A stretch of 64,000 nt of DNA from NCBI GenBank assembly GCA_016700155.1, contig CP065001.1, forward strand, positions 2,418,001-2,482,000, read 5' to 3'. The stretch comes from Ignavibacteriales bacterium. GTDB lineage: Bacteria; Bacteroidota; Ignavibacteria; Ignavibacteriales; Ignavibacteriaceae. The notes under the pieces were generated by a model that saw only the letters and a program-made list of their open reading frames with translations, was not told the DNA's origin and did no database searches. Each line of letters opens with the position of its first letter. The stretch's first letter is position 1. The position numbers were made by a program, and so were the translations under genes. Shown piece after piece: positions 46,266 to 56,559 of the stretch.

Positions 46266-46356
46266 TCAGTTACTTACAACACTAAATTAATTTTATGGTT
46301 TAAATTTACGTCAAAATACAGTTGCAACCAAGATGAGTTATATCAGCGGCAATTGA

Positions 46357-46752
46357 TCAGATCAGGAATTTATCTCTTTCTTCAGGGGTTGGAATACGGC
46401 ATGCATCTTCCTTACCGAATAATTTATACCGGTTCCGAGCGATAAGATTATACACAGGATCACGAATAAATTTGGGAACGAAAATAAATATGTAAAGGAG
46501 ATTCCATAATCCTCCCAATTCCCTGGCTACAAGCAAGCCTGCAGTTGATCTTTCAAAACAGCCTTTATCAGTAATTAGAAGAAAGGTGTCAATTTCATCC
46601 GGGTTCCTGTTGTACCTGGCAAGAAATGATTTTCCGGCATTCGACTGATAAGCAGCAAATAGGAATGTATTTTTTTTGTCGCGGCTGATTATAAAGTTCA
46701 CCCAAAAGTTGCAGAAGTTGCAGACCCCATCAAAAATAATAACCTTTTTCAT
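46357..46752 (-). CDS. DCC-family (DUF393) thiol-disulfide oxidoreductase-like protein
   Basis: A 131-residue DUF393 protein with the name-giving DxxCxxC motif (DGVCNFCNFW, residues 9-18), AAYQSNAGKSFL, STAGLLVARELGG and NRYKLFGKEDACRIPTPEER. Predicted thioredoxin-like. No physiological role is firmly known. Its ATG overlaps the CNNM/HlyC gene stop (ATGA), so the two are co-expressed. Confidence 0.9.
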   Translation of the reverse strand: MKKVIIFDGVCNFCNFWVNFIISRDKKNTFLFAAYQSNAGKSFLARYNRNPDEIDTFLLITDKGCFERSTAGLLVARELGGLWNLLYIFIFVPKFIRDPVYNLIARNRYKLFGKEDACRIPTPEERDKFLI

Positions 46753-47996
46753 CGGGCAACTTCTTCCGGGAAAAGATCAGGATTGACTGTCAGTTTTACT
46801 AATTCAATTTTTACATAAGTCGCACGAACAATAAGGAAAGTATAATTCTCAATTGTAATTGTTTCACCTGAAGGCGGAATTCTTCCCACTTCGCTTGCGA
46901 TAAATCCGCCAATCGTTTCATAATCACCCTGCGGAAAATTTAAATTATATTTTTCGTTGATAAGATCTATCTCAACTTTTCCGCTGATTAAATAAGTACC
47001 GGGAGCTGTTCTTCGGCAGATATCTTCTTCAACATCATATTCATCTTTTATTTCCCCAAATAATTCTTCAATAATATCTTCCATTGTTACAAGTCCTGCT
47101 GTACCGCCGAATTCATCAATGACAACCGCAATAGAAACACGTTTGGATAAAAATTCATTAAGTAATTCAAAACTTTTTTTCGTTTCAGGTACGAATAATA
47201 TCTCACGTGTAATTTCTTTCAGACTTTTGGGTGAATTGAATAAATCATACGCAAGTATAACACCTTTTATGTTATCGAGGTTCTCCTCATACACAGGTAG
47301 TTTGGAATAACCTGAGTCAATAAAAACGCTTACAACTTCTTCTATACTTTGATCTATCTCCACTCCAACTATTTCGGTTCTTGGTCGCATCGCTTCATAT
47401 ACTCTTTGATCTCCCAGCGCGATTACTTTACTAATGATTTCACTTTCTTTTTTATCAACCGCTCCGGCAGTGTGGCTTTCTTTAACTAATGTTTCAAAAT
47501 CTTCTTTACTGAATAACTGATTAATGTTTTCCGCTTTTACGTTTGATGATTGTGTCAGCTTTGCTGAAAGTGAAGAAGCAAGTCTTATTAGCGGATAAAT
47601 AATGAACGAGAAAAGTCTGAGCGGAAGTGAGAAAAATAAAATCGTACTATCAGCCAGTTCTCTTGCCAGGTACTTTGGAACCAACTCACCGAAAATAAGC
47701 AGAATAAAAGTCGATACTAAGAGTATCTGGTATTCGTCCCAGCCAAATAGTGATGAAAGGATAATAGTACTTAATGAAGCAAGGGCAATATTAACAGCGT
47801 TATTGCCAATCAATATTGTTGAGAAAAATATATCAGGATTAGAAATGAAATACTGTGCGCTTCTAGCTGGCAGATTTTTTTTGCGCGCCCTGATTTCAAT
47901 TTTAATTTTGTTGGATGTTATGTATGCCATCTCAGAGCTTGAGAAAAACGCGCTCAGAAAGATTAAAATGAATATGAGAACAAATTCACCCAGCAT
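46749..47996 (-). CDS. CNNM/HlyC-CorC family membrane protein with CBS domains
   Basis: A 415-residue protein in the standard order: DUF21/CNNM membrane domain with about four helices (1-190, FFSSSEMAYITSNK near the start), a CBS pair (AMRPRTEIVGVEID, VVIDEFGGTAGLVTMEDIIEE), and a C-terminal CorC_HlyC domain (DYETIGGFIASEVGRIPPSGE). Members are linked to magnesium/cobalt efflux. The name hemolysin for the family is historical. Overlaps the lipoprotein stop upstream by one base (TGATG). Confidence 0.93.
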   Translation of the reverse strand: MLGEFVLIFILIFLSAFFSSSEMAYITSNKIKIEIRARKKNLPARSAQYFISNPDIFFSTILIGNNAVNIALASLSTIILSSLFGWDEYQILLVSTFILLIFGELVPKYLARELADSTILFFSLPLRLFSFIIYPLIRLASSLSAKLTQSSNVKAENINQLFSKEDFETLVKESHTAGAVDKKESEIISKVIALGDQRVYEAMRPRTEIVGVEIDQSIEEVVSVFIDSGYSKLPVYEENLDNIKGVILAYDLFNSPKSLKEITREILFVPETKKSFELLNEFLSKRVSIAVVIDEFGGTAGLVTMEDIIEELFGEIKDEYDVEEDICRRTAPGTYLISGKVEIDLINEKYNLNFPQGDYETIGGFIASEVGRIPPSGETITIENYTFLIVRATYVKIELVKLTVNPDLFPEEVAR

Positions 47997-48457
47997 CAGT
48001 ATGCCTTCTCGACTTTTATACCTCGTTCAATAACATCCGGCAATTCAGTGTCATCTCTAAATTGAATCGCAACATCAATAGAATCATCAGTATACAATTT
48101 TGAATTTATTTTCAACCCATCACCGGTTGTGAATTCAAAATTACAGACATAAACATCATTCCCTTTTAAGTCCTTTGAAATAATAATGATGGCGGGTTTA
48201 AATCTATCGATAATTTTTTCGTTCTGAAGGACAGCCACATATTCAATCATTGATGTGACTTCATCGAATGACAGCATTCCAATATATGCAGCATTGCCGT
48301 TCAAATAAAATTTCGGTTCTGAACCAGGCATTAAATTTAACCAGGCACTAACGTTTGTAATTTTCACAGATACAGGATAGTACGGCGGGCAGCACGTAAA
48401 CCCAACAAACATCAAGGTTAAATAAACGTAGAAATATTTTATTGAAAAGTTTATCAT
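47996..48457 (-). CDS. Small putative lipoprotein of unknown function
   Basis: A 153-residue protein with an N-terminal hydrophobic signal ending FVGFTCCPPYYP; one of the two Cys residues is a likely lipidation site. The mature part is a single beta-rich domain (VSVKITNVSAWLNLM, VYVCNFEFTTGDGLKINSKLY, VAIQFRDDTELPDV). No family recognised. One base separates it from the prenyltransferase stop, and it overlaps the CNNM gene start by one base. Confidence 0.7.
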   Translation of the reverse strand: MINFSIKYFYVYLTLMFVGFTCCPPYYPVSVKITNVSAWLNLMPGSEPKFYLNGNAAYIGMLSFDEVTSMIEYVAVLQNEKIIDRFKPAIIIISKDLKGNDVYVCNFEFTTGDGLKINSKLYTDDSIDVAIQFRDDTELPDVIERGIKVEKAY

Positions 48458-48458
48458 T

Positions 48459-49346
48459 CTATTGAATAAGTGATGCGCGATAAATTATAAACGCAGTCAC
48501 AAAAACATATATCAGAACCGTTGAGATCATAGCTTTATCAGTTAACATTATCTTTGTGGTGTTCTCACCCTTGTTATTCATATAAACAAGGAACATATAC
48601 CTGAAAATTCCGAAGACAACAATCGGGGTTGTGTATATCAGATTTTCCGTATGAAAAACAGATACGGTTCTCTCAGCAACAGTGTAAAGCGCATAACATA
48701 TAATAACCGCTGATGCAGATACAGTTGCCATCTGTGTAGTAAAATCAGTTGAATAGAATGCGAGTACTTTTCTTGTTTCAGGATTTTCTGAATTTTTAAA
48801 CCTGATAAGTTCAGAGTGTCGTTTCATTACACCAAGAAAAAGTGAAATGAAAAGTGTAGTGAGAATCAGCCAGCTTGATATTTCAACGTCAATAATAAAT
48901 GCCCCGCCGATAACTCTGAGCATAAATCCGGCAGCTATACTGAATATGTCAAGCAGTACAACGTGTTTAAGAAAAAAAGAATAACAGATATTAAGAAGAA
49001 GGTATGATCCCACACTTATAATGAAATAGAGATTGTAAAAAGTAAGGCTTGTGATAACAATTGCTGTTAAAACAACCGCAGCGGAAACAGCTCCTATCTT
49101 TGAAATTTTTCCTGATGCAATTGGACGGTTCTTTTTTTTAGGGTGAAGTTTATCTGCTTCAGCATCAACTGTGTCGTTAATTGTGTATACGATACTTGAT
49201 GTTAGTGAGAAGATAAGAAAGCCTTCAAGAGCAGTTAAAAAATATCCGCTGTCAAAAAGTTTTTGTGCGAACATTATAGGAACAAATACAAACAGATTTT
49301 TTATCCATTGAGGAATACGGAATAAGGACAAATAATCTTTTATCAT
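48459..49346 (-). CDS. UbiA-family prenyltransferase, decaprenyl-phosphate phosphoribosyltransferase-like
   Basis: A 295-residue membrane enzyme with about nine helices. Motifs are RIPQWIKNLFVFVP and NDTVDAEADKLHPKKKNRP (NDxxDxxxDxxHPxKxxRP), followed by FLGVMKRHSELIRF. These mark the DPPR synthase branch, which moves phosphoribose from PRPP to a polyprenyl phosphate. In mycobacteria this gives the arabinose donor; in other bacteria it may supply polyprenyl-linked ribose or arabinose for surface glycans. Its ATG overlaps the mutase stop by one base. Confidence 0.87.
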   Translation of the reverse strand: MIKDYLSLFRIPQWIKNLFVFVPIMFAQKLFDSGYFLTALEGFLIFSLTSSIVYTINDTVDAEADKLHPKKKNRPIASGKISKIGAVSAAVVLTAIVITSLTFYNLYFIISVGSYLLLNICYSFFLKHVVLLDIFSIAAGFMLRVIGGAFIIDVEISSWLILTTLFISLFLGVMKRHSELIRFKNSENPETRKVLAFYSTDFTTQMATVSASAVIICYALYTVAERTVSVFHTENLIYTTPIVVFGIFRYMFLVYMNNKGENTTKIMLTDKAMISTVLIYVFVTAFIIYRASLIQ

Positions 49347-51001
49347 CAGAACACCGCCGTTTCTTCGTAAATACCGAACACTTCTTTTAGTTCACCAATC
49401 ATTTCACCAAGTGTTACATAATTGCTTGATGCATTGATGAATTCAGGCATAAGATTTTTTCCATCTCTACCTGCTGATTTAATTGAAGCAAGGCTATCCT
49501 TAACAGCTTGCTGGTTTCTGCTCTGCCGTAATGCAGCAAGTCTTTTTTTCTGCATAATTTCTACTTCCGGCGAAATTGTGAGAATGGGGATATCTATCTT
49601 TTCATCTTTTTCGATAAACTCATTAACACCAACTATAAATTTTTCTTTTCTTTCAACTTCCTTCTGATACCTGTAAGCGGCATCAGCAATTTCTTTCTGG
49701 AAATAACCTGCTTCAATTGCGGGTATAACTCCGCCAAGTGAATCTATCTGATCAAAAATTTCATTTGCTTCTTTCTCCATTTTATCTGTTAACGCCTCTA
49801 CATAATAACTTCCGCCAAGTGGATCAACAGTGTTTATCACTCCCGTTTCATAAGCAATTAATTGTTGTGTACGCAATGCTATCTTAACAGCTTTTTCACT
49901 TGGTAAAGCGAGTGTTTCATCCATTGAATTTGTGTGAAGCGATTGTGTGCCTCCAAGTACTCCGGCTAATGCCTGGAATGCTGTTCTGATAATATTGTTC
50001 TCAGGTTGCTGAGCGGTTAATGTGCAACCCGCAGTTTGAGTATGAAATCTTAACCACCAGCTTCTTGGATTTTTTGCACCGTATTTTTCTTTCATTCGTT
50101 TTGCAAAAATTTTCCTTGCTGCCCGGAACTTTGCTATCTCTTCAAAAAAGTCGAGATGTGAATTAAAGAAAAATGAAATCCTGGGTGCAAAATCATCTAC
50201 ATCCATTCCTCTTTCAATACAGGCTTCGATATAAGCAAATCCATCTGCAAGTGTGTAAGCTAATTCCTGTACTGAAGTTGAACCTGCTTCACGTATATGA
50301 TAACCGCTAACTGAAACAGGATTCCATTGCGGAACTTCTTTTGTACAGTACTCGATCATATCTACAATAATTCTCATTGAAGGATGAGGTGGATAGATAT
50401 ATTCTTTTTGCGCAATGTACTCTTTAAGGATATCATTTTGTAAAGTTCCTCTAAGGTCTTTAAATGCTACTCCCTGTTTTTGTGCAACTGCAAGATAGAA
50501 CGCAAAGATTATTGCCGCAGGAGAATTGATCGTCATTGATGTTGAAACTTTATCAAGAGGAATTTTATTGAAAAGTATTTCCATATCCTCAAGTGAAGAA
50601 ATTGAAACACCGCATATCCCAACTTCACCTTCACTTAAAGGTGCATCAGCATCCCAACCCATTAATGTTGGAAGATCGAATGCAACTGATAATCCCGTTT
50701 GACCATGATTCAACAAGTAATGAAATCTTTGATTGGTATCTTCAGGGGAACCAAACCCCGCAAACTGACGCATCGTCCAGATCTTACCGCGGTAACCATT
50801 TGCATGTATTCCGCGTGTATAAGGATATTCACCCGGAAATCCGATCTCACTCAGATAATTAATATTTTCTATATCATCGGGACCATAAAGTACGTTAACA
50901 TCTTTTCCGCTTACTGTTGTGAATTTCATCCCGGTATTTTTGGATGAAGCAGCTTTTACATCATATTCTTTTCTTCTTTTAGAATATTCGTTTTCGATCA
51001 T
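49346..51001 (-). CDS. Methylmalonyl-CoA mutase family protein, catalytic subunit
   Basis: A 551-residue mutase catalytic domain with GFPGEYPYTRGIHANGYRGK, MRQFAGFGSPEDTNQRFHYL, the B12-side SGYHIREAG, AGCTLTAQQPENNI and GGTQSLHTNSMDE. It rearranges methylmalonyl-CoA and succinyl-CoA using adenosylcobalamin. The protein ends before the cobalamin-binding domain, so that must be supplied by a separate small subunit, not seen here. sucD at 37836 uses the product. Confidence 0.93.
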   Translation of the reverse strand: MIENEYSKRRKEYDVKAASSKNTGMKFTTVSGKDVNVLYGPDDIENINYLSEIGFPGEYPYTRGIHANGYRGKIWTMRQFAGFGSPEDTNQRFHYLLNHGQTGLSVAFDLPTLMGWDADAPLSEGEVGICGVSISSLEDMEILFNKIPLDKVSTSMTINSPAAIIFAFYLAVAQKQGVAFKDLRGTLQNDILKEYIAQKEYIYPPHPSMRIIVDMIEYCTKEVPQWNPVSVSGYHIREAGSTSVQELAYTLADGFAYIEACIERGMDVDDFAPRISFFFNSHLDFFEEIAKFRAARKIFAKRMKEKYGAKNPRSWWLRFHTQTAGCTLTAQQPENNIIRTAFQALAGVLGGTQSLHTNSMDETLALPSEKAVKIALRTQQLIAYETGVINTVDPLGGSYYVEALTDKMEKEANEIFDQIDSLGGVIPAIEAGYFQKEIADAAYRYQKEVERKEKFIVGVNEFIEKDEKIDIPILTISPEVEIMQKKRLAALRQSRNQQAVKDSLASIKSAGRDGKNLMPEFINASSNYVTLGEMIGELKEVFGIYEETAVF

Positions 51002-51081
51002 ATCAATCCTTTATTTTGTTGGTGTTGATGATGAAGTACTTTAACATCCCCTGAAGTTTTAATTTTTATTTCCATAACCAT

Positions 51082-52938
51082 TTATGTTCTGCCGAAGCGT
51101 CTGTCAAATTCATCCATTGATATTTTCACTACTATAGGACGACCGTGCGGACACACGTACGGCATAGATGTAGCAAATAGTTGGTCTATCAATGTGCGCA
51201 TTTCACGATCCGATAAAACATCGCCTGCTTTAATCGCGGTTTTACATGAGTATGATTTTGCAATGTTGTCGGTCTCTTCCATTTTTTTCTCTCTTTGATT
51301 TGTAAGATACTCATCAAGAATTTCTTTAAGAATTAATTCTTCAGAACCTTTTTTAACATCATCGGGAACACCTTCAATTACAACAGTGTTCATGCTGAAG
51401 AATTTTAATTCAAATCCCAATCTCGTTAAGAATGAGTTTAGCTCTTTTATCAAAGCCATAGTTGCGGGGTCAACCTGCATTGTAATTGGAAAAATTAATT
51501 GCTGGGAGAACGGAAGATTTGTTTCGATTCGTCGTAAAGCTTTTTCATAAAGTATTCTTTCATGTGCAACGTGCTGATCGATTATCATCAACCCGGTTTT
51601 TATTTGAGATAAAATATACTTGTTGTGAAGTTGAACAATAAAAACCGGTGATACAGCATCAGTTCTAAGGGACTCTGTCCGGGTAGGAGTATGCTGTAAG
51701 ACTCTGCTTTCCGGTAAATCAAAAGGTCCCGGAATTGATTCAGTATCTTTGTTTCTTTCAATTGTATCAGGTATTGAGTTGAAGATTAAATCAATATCCT
51801 TATCAGAAAAACTTGTACGGGAATAATTTTTTTGTGTATTAAAATTTGGTCTGTCAGAAAAGTCTCTTGATTCAACTTTATTAAACGGATTAAAACCTAG
51901 TTTTTCCACTTCATTTTCTGTATGAGAAAATTCCAGTGAAGGCACAAGATCATGTGAACCAAGACTTTTTCTTATCACTGCAAGAACAAAATTGTAAATA
52001 TCTTTTTCATTCTCGAAACGTATTTCAAGTTTTGAAGGATGGACATTCACATCAACTTTTGAAGGATCAAGCTGAAGAAAAATTATGAAGAAAGGGTAAT
52101 CACCTTTTTCAAGAATGTTCTCGTAAGCCGTAAATACGGCATGATTAATTTGTTTACTTACAATATACCTGTTGTTCAGAAAAAGATATTGTTCTCCTTT
52201 ACTTTTTCTTAACATAGATGGTTTGCCTATGTAACCGTAAACAGAGAGGAATTCGGTTCGCTCTTCAACAGGGATTAGTGCATCCATCATATTATCAGCA
52301 AATACTGTGGCTATTCTGTCTTCAAGACTGCCTGCAGTATGATTGAATATTACTTCATCATCATTATAAAATTTAAAAGAAATTTCCGGATGGCTAAGCG
52401 CAATTTTGTTGAATGTATCAATGATATGTTTTAATTCTGTCGCATCTGTTTTTAAAAAATTTCTACGTGCCGGGGTGTTATAAAATAAATTTTTAATCGT
52501 TACAGTTGTGCCTTTTGGGAATGACCCTTTTTCTTTTACTATCGTTCCCTGTTCGTCAATCTTTACAAGCGTACCTAATTCCTGCTCACGTGTTTCTGAT
52601 CTTATTTCAAACTGGCTTACAGCGGCAATTGAACTTAACGCTTCACCACGAAAGCCTAATGTTTTTATTGCTTCAAGATCATTGTATGATTTTATTTTGC
52701 TCGTTGCATGTTTCTGAATGCACAATACGCAATCTTCTTCAGTCATTCCTGTCCCATCATCACTAACCTGAATAAGAACTTTGCCTGCACGCTTGATCAT
52801 AACTTCAATCAGTTTTGCATCAGCATCAATTGCATTTTCAATCAACTCTTTGACAACTGATTCAGGACGTTGAACTACTTCTCCGGCAGCAATTTTGTTT
52901 GCAAGGTTTTCGGGTAATATCTGAATTTTAGAATTCAT
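51082..52938 (-). CDS. mutL: DNA mismatch repair protein MutL
   Basis: A 618-residue MutL. The GHKL ATPase has ELIENAIDADA, DDGTGM and GFRGEALSSIAAVS. A linker rich in Ser/Thr/Asp covers about 345-420. The C-terminal domain carries the endonuclease motif DQHVAHERILYE (starting Asp454), with CPHGRPIVVKIS near the end completing the metal site. It should therefore nick DNA itself, as in organisms without MutH. Its ATG overlaps the folA stop (ATGA). Confidence 0.96.
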   Translation of the reverse strand: MNSKIQILPENLANKIAAGEVVQRPESVVKELIENAIDADAKLIEVMIKRAGKVLIQVSDDGTGMTEEDCVLCIQKHATSKIKSYNDLEAIKTLGFRGEALSSIAAVSQFEIRSETREQELGTLVKIDEQGTIVKEKGSFPKGTTVTIKNLFYNTPARRNFLKTDATELKHIIDTFNKIALSHPEISFKFYNDDEVIFNHTAGSLEDRIATVFADNMMDALIPVEERTEFLSVYGYIGKPSMLRKSKGEQYLFLNNRYIVSKQINHAVFTAYENILEKGDYPFFIIFLQLDPSKVDVNVHPSKLEIRFENEKDIYNFVLAVIRKSLGSHDLVPSLEFSHTENEVEKLGFNPFNKVESRDFSDRPNFNTQKNYSRTSFSDKDIDLIFNSIPDTIERNKDTESIPGPFDLPESRVLQHTPTRTESLRTDAVSPVFIVQLHNKYILSQIKTGLMIIDQHVAHERILYEKALRRIETNLPFSQQLIFPITMQVDPATMALIKELNSFLTRLGFELKFFSMNTVVIEGVPDDVKKGSEELILKEILDEYLTNQREKKMEETDNIAKSYSCKTAIKAGDVLSDREMRTLIDQLFATSMPYVCPHGRPIVVKISMDEFDRRFGRT

Positions 52939-53420
52939 GCAATCTTTCGTACATACTTATAAATATCAAACTGTTCTGCATTTCCTATCAATTCTTTGGT
53001 CCATTCTTTTTCATTTATTTCCGGGAAGTGTACTTCACCTTCTGCTGAAAATTTCATATATGATAAAATCATTTCATCGGCAAATGTAATAGCCTGTCTG
53101 TATATTTCTCCGCCTCCTATTATAAATATCTTTTCAAATTTCGAATTACTGAGAAAATCAATTGCATCTTCAAGAGTTCTGAAAAATTTCAATTCATCAG
53201 TCTGTTGAAGAAAATCATTTTGTCTTGTTACTACTATGTTCAATCTTCCTTTGAGAGGTTTACCCAAAGTGTTAAAAGTTTTTCGTCCCATTACGACAGG
53301 GTGACCATATGTAGTATCCTTAAAATGTTTGAACTCTTCTTTGACATTCCATGGCATTTCACCGCTCGCTTTACCTATTACACCATTCTGAGCAATTGCA
53401 GATATGATTATAACTTTCAA
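52935..53420 (-). CDS. folA: Dihydrofolate reductase
   Basis: A 161-residue DHFR: IISAIAQNGVIGKASGEMPW at the start, FKHFKDTTYGHPVVMGRKTF, and the NADPH-side IIGGGEIYRQAI. It regenerates tetrahydrofolate used up by ThyA, encoded just upstream. The start is TTG, overlapping the thyA stop. Length is normal. Confidence 0.95.
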   Translation of the reverse strand: MKVIIISAIAQNGVIGKASGEMPWNVKEEFKHFKDTTYGHPVVMGRKTFNTLGKPLKGRLNIVVTRQNDFLQQTDELKFFRTLEDAIDFLSNSKFEKIFIIGGGEIYRQAITFADEMILSYMKFSAEGEVHFPEINEKEWTKELIGNAEQFDIYKYVRKIA

Positions 53421-54304
53421 ACAGCAACCTCGAATTTAATTTTTTCAAGGTGATTATAGTTTATCAATTCAAAATCTTCAAACTTTAATTCATCAATCGG
53501 TTTCTTAGCTATCTTTAATTGAGGAAGCTGCATCGGAGTTCTTTTTAGTTGTTCTTTTAATCCTTCAAGATGATCAAATTTTTCCTGCGGGGTTCCTTTG
53601 TCAGCAACATAAATATGAGCATCAATAATAGTGTGAGCAAAAAATCCAGGTTCAAGTCCAACTTCCTGAGCAATGATCTGTGTTAATAAAGAATATGCAG
53701 CAAGATTAAAAGGAATTCCAAGAGCAATATCACCTGAACGTTGGGTTAGATGACAATTTAATTTTCCCTTTGAAACATTAAAAGCAAAAGTATAATGACA
53801 AGGTGGAAGTTTACTTATTACTGCATTTGCCGGATTCCATGCGGAGATAACTAATCTTCTTGAGTCCGGATTTTTTTTTATTTCATTAATTACCCAGCCT
53901 ACCTGGTCAAATGTCAGTGAACCATTTCCCTCTTTTTTCACGAAAGGATGAGAATCATTTACATAAACTTCTCCATCAAGAACTGATTTACTTTCCGGAA
54001 CAGGAAATCTTCTCCAGAATCTGCCATAAGCTGTTTGTAATCTTCCTTCATCATCAGCCCAGGCATCCCAGATTTTTGTATGCTGTCTTAAATTCCTGAT
54101 ATGATGATCGCCGGATAAGTACCACAACACTTCATTCAGCAAAGATTTCCATTCCATTTTTTTTGTCGTTAGAAGCGGAAATCCAAGTGAAAGATCTACT
54201 CTGTAAAAAGCAGAAAAATATGAAATGGTATCAATCCCGGTCCTGGAACTTTTTCTTACTCCATTATTAATAACAAGTTTTACAAGATCAAGGTACTGCT
54301 GCAT
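53417..54304 (-). CDS. thyA: Thymidylate synthase
   Basis: A 295-residue ThyA with nucleophile Cys169 (KLPPCHYTFAF), RRLVISAWNPANA, SGDIALGIPFNLAAYSLL and the C-terminal VAV end. It methylates dUMP with methylene-THF, yielding DHF for FolA. AGGAAG lies before the ATG. It is the first gene of the compact thyA-folA-mutL unit. Confidence 0.97.
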   Translation of the reverse strand: MQQYLDLVKLVINNGVRKSSRTGIDTISYFSAFYRVDLSLGFPLLTTKKMEWKSLLNEVLWYLSGDHHIRNLRQHTKIWDAWADDEGRLQTAYGRFWRRFPVPESKSVLDGEVYVNDSHPFVKKEGNGSLTFDQVGWVINEIKKNPDSRRLVISAWNPANAVISKLPPCHYTFAFNVSKGKLNCHLTQRSGDIALGIPFNLAAYSLLTQIIAQEVGLEPGFFAHTIIDAHIYVADKGTPQEKFDHLEGLKEQLKRTPMQLPQLKIAKKPIDELKFEDFELINYNHLEKIKFEVAV

Positions 54305-54376
54305 TTACTTCCTGTATATGGGATTTTATTGATGAATTTGCGATTTAATTTAACAAAAAATGACCTAGCATAAAAT

Positions 54377-55510
54377 CTATGAATCCATATCTTTTAAGAT
54401 GATTTCACAAGCTTTCTGTATTCCGGATTCAAAATTTAGAATTGACTCAGACTCGTTTGTAAAAAAATCAAGCAACTGCATGGTTTTCACATTTGAAGGT
54501 AACATTGCTTTCATATCAGGGTCGACAATACCGGAGCATAAAAAAATACTATTGGTTTTATCGTGGAAAGTTTTAATCACTGAATATGCTCCTTTCCCAA
54601 GCAAAGATTGATCATCGAATTTCCCTTCTCCGGTAATAACATAGTCGTACTGGTTATTCACACAACCATTGAGGATTCTATTTATAATAAACTCATTTGA
54701 TTGTTGGCAATCAGCATTTAAAAAAATCTGAAATCCAGCAGCTAAACCTCCTCCGGCACCAAATAGCACATCAGGTATACCTGATATATTATTACTTTGT
54801 AATAAGTTAATGATTTTACTAAAGCCCATTTCCATAACTGAAATCTCACCCGGACTTGCACCTTTTTGTTTGGCGAATTTATGTGTTGCACCGGATTTTC
54901 CCTGTAGTTGGTTTTCGACATCAAGAATACAAGTAATTTTACAAACTGATGAAATCTCTGAAATATCTATCCGGGCAACTCTATAAAATTCCTCCGGAAC
55001 AATTTTAAGCCTTTGACCAAAATGATCGAATAGCTGGAGACCAAATTGGGAGCACATCCCCAAGCCAAGATCATTTATCCCGGTTCCCCCGATTCCTACG
55101 ATAATCTGTTCCACTTCTAATTTATTTTCATCAATATCCATAAATATTTGATGAAGTAATTCCCCCATTCCTTTCGAAGAAAGTTTTATCACCTTTCTAA
55201 ATTCAAGAGGAATTATGGAGAGTCCAAGAACTTTTGCGGATTCAATGTAAATAGTCTTTAATTCTTTTTGATATCCGACCTGAACATCAAATGTTGATTC
55301 ATCATAAGGGGTTGTAATACGATAAGTCAACATTTCTAAATCATACTTTTGTGCACAAACTTTCAGGAAACCATCGCCCCCGTCCGAGATTGGACACGAG
55401 TCAATTTTTAAATTCTGATTTAGACTTAAATACTTTTCAAGTAATTTTGCTACTTCTATAGATGATGCACATCCTTTAAAACTATTTGGGGCAATGAGAA
55501 CTTTTTTCAT
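54377..55510 (-). CDS. Glycerate kinase (GlxK type)
   Basis: A 377-residue member of the bacterial glycerate kinase family 1. The motifs are APNSFKGCASS, SDGGDGF (43-49), VGIGGTGINDLGLGMC, FGAGGGLAAGFQIF and ITGEGKFDDQSLLGKG. It phosphorylates glycerate to 2-phosphoglycerate. It starts 8 bp after the GT9 stop, so it seems to be transcribed with that glycan gene, although no functional tie is evident. Confidence 0.93.
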   Translation of the reverse strand: MKKVLIAPNSFKGCASSIEVAKLLEKYLSLNQNLKIDSCPISDGGDGFLKVCAQKYDLEMLTYRITTPYDESTFDVQVGYQKELKTIYIESAKVLGLSIIPLEFRKVIKLSSKGMGELLHQIFMDIDENKLEVEQIIVGIGGTGINDLGLGMCSQFGLQLFDHFGQRLKIVPEEFYRVARIDISEISSVCKITCILDVENQLQGKSGATHKFAKQKGASPGEISVMEMGFSKIINLLQSNNISGIPDVLFGAGGGLAAGFQIFLNADCQQSNEFIINRILNGCVNNQYDYVITGEGKFDDQSLLGKGAYSVIKTFHDKTNSIFLCSGIVDPDMKAMLPSNVKTMQLLDFFTNESESILNFESGIQKACEIILKDMDS

Positions 55511-55518
55511 AGAAAGCT

Positions 55519-56535
55519 TTATACTTTTAGAGCAGATAACATTTCAGGTAAGGCTTTGAGAATAAGAGTGTGATCTATACCTCCTTCACCTTCAAACTTA
55601 CATTTTTTAGGATCTCCCGGACATTTAATCTGGCAATAATCTTTTTCAGGAAAAATTATTTTTGAATTGTTACCTAGCGGACCCCAGAGTTCAGGTGAAC
55701 AAGCAGGAAGAGGACAAAATACTGGAAGTGTGGGGATCTTAAGTGCTGCTGCAACATGCATTGGTCCAGTGCTTGCTGAAATAAGCACATCAAGGGAAGC
55801 TATTGTAATAATTAATTTTCTCAATGAGGTATTCCTGACAGGATACAAAACCCCAGGTAATTCATCAATCTCCTGAGGTACGTTATAATCCGTAACGACT
55901 GCCTGGACATTTTCATCCTTACTAAGTTTTATGATCAGCTTTTGATATTCATTCACAGAAAGGTTTGCTGTTGAGCCGCCGCTGGTTGAATTAACACCTA
56001 TAATTCTTTTTCCTTTGTGCAGAGAGTTTCGAAAGTCAGATGCTTGTTGTATTTCTTCGGGTGATAAAAATATTTCAGGATTATTAGACTTTGTCTCAAT
56101 TCCTATTTTCCGCAGCATATCAGAACAATAGTCAGCTTCGTGTCGGTTTTCGGTATACTTCATTCTGTCAACATATTTACTGAATGACAGGAACTGATAG
56201 AGTTTATGACCCACGCCTATCCTGATTGGAATCAAACTGAAAAATAAAATCCAGTTAATTCTTTCATCCGGCAAAAGCATAAATGCGCGAGTAAACTTAT
56301 AACCGATTATTTCTTTTGCTAATTTCCAAAATCTTTTCGGGGAACCATTTTCATTTAATGTTATTATAGCATCTACATTGGGATTGTTCAGGAATATATC
56401 TTTTGTTTCCTCTCTAACTAACATTGCAACAAAACTATCAGGTCTTTCTGCTTTGATTTCTCTCGGTAGATGCGTCGATAAAACAACGTCGCCAATCCTG
56501 TCAGGTCTGCATATTAAAATTCTTAATTGAGGCAT
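55519..56535 (-). CDS. Family 9 glycosyltransferase (heptosyltransferase-like)
   Basis: A 338-residue inverting GT-B enzyme: LRILICRPDRIGDVVLSTHL at the start, VNSTSGGSTANLSVNEYQKL in the middle and the donor loop VLISASTGPMHVAAALKIPT near residue 258. A Cys-rich stretch follows (CPLPACSPE, CQIKCPGDPKKC), comparable to the Cys-rich tail of the other GT9 at 13213-14346. It likely adds heptose or a similar sugar to LPS core or a glycan. It diverges from the GT4 gene with only 24 bp between start codons. Confidence 0.9.
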   Translation of the reverse strand: MPQLRILICRPDRIGDVVLSTHLPREIKAERPDSFVAMLVREETKDIFLNNPNVDAIITLNENGSPKRFWKLAKEIIGYKFTRAFMLLPDERINWILFFSLIPIRIGVGHKLYQFLSFSKYVDRMKYTENRHEADYCSDMLRKIGIETKSNNPEIFLSPEEIQQASDFRNSLHKGKRIIGVNSTSGGSTANLSVNEYQKLIIKLSKDENVQAVVTDYNVPQEIDELPGVLYPVRNTSLRKLIITIASLDVLISASTGPMHVAAALKIPTLPVFCPLPACSPELWGPLGNNSKIIFPEKDYCQIKCPGDPKKCKFEGEGGIDHTLILKALPEMLSALKV

Positions 56536-56559
56536 AAGTATTTTTTAGTAGTTTTCATT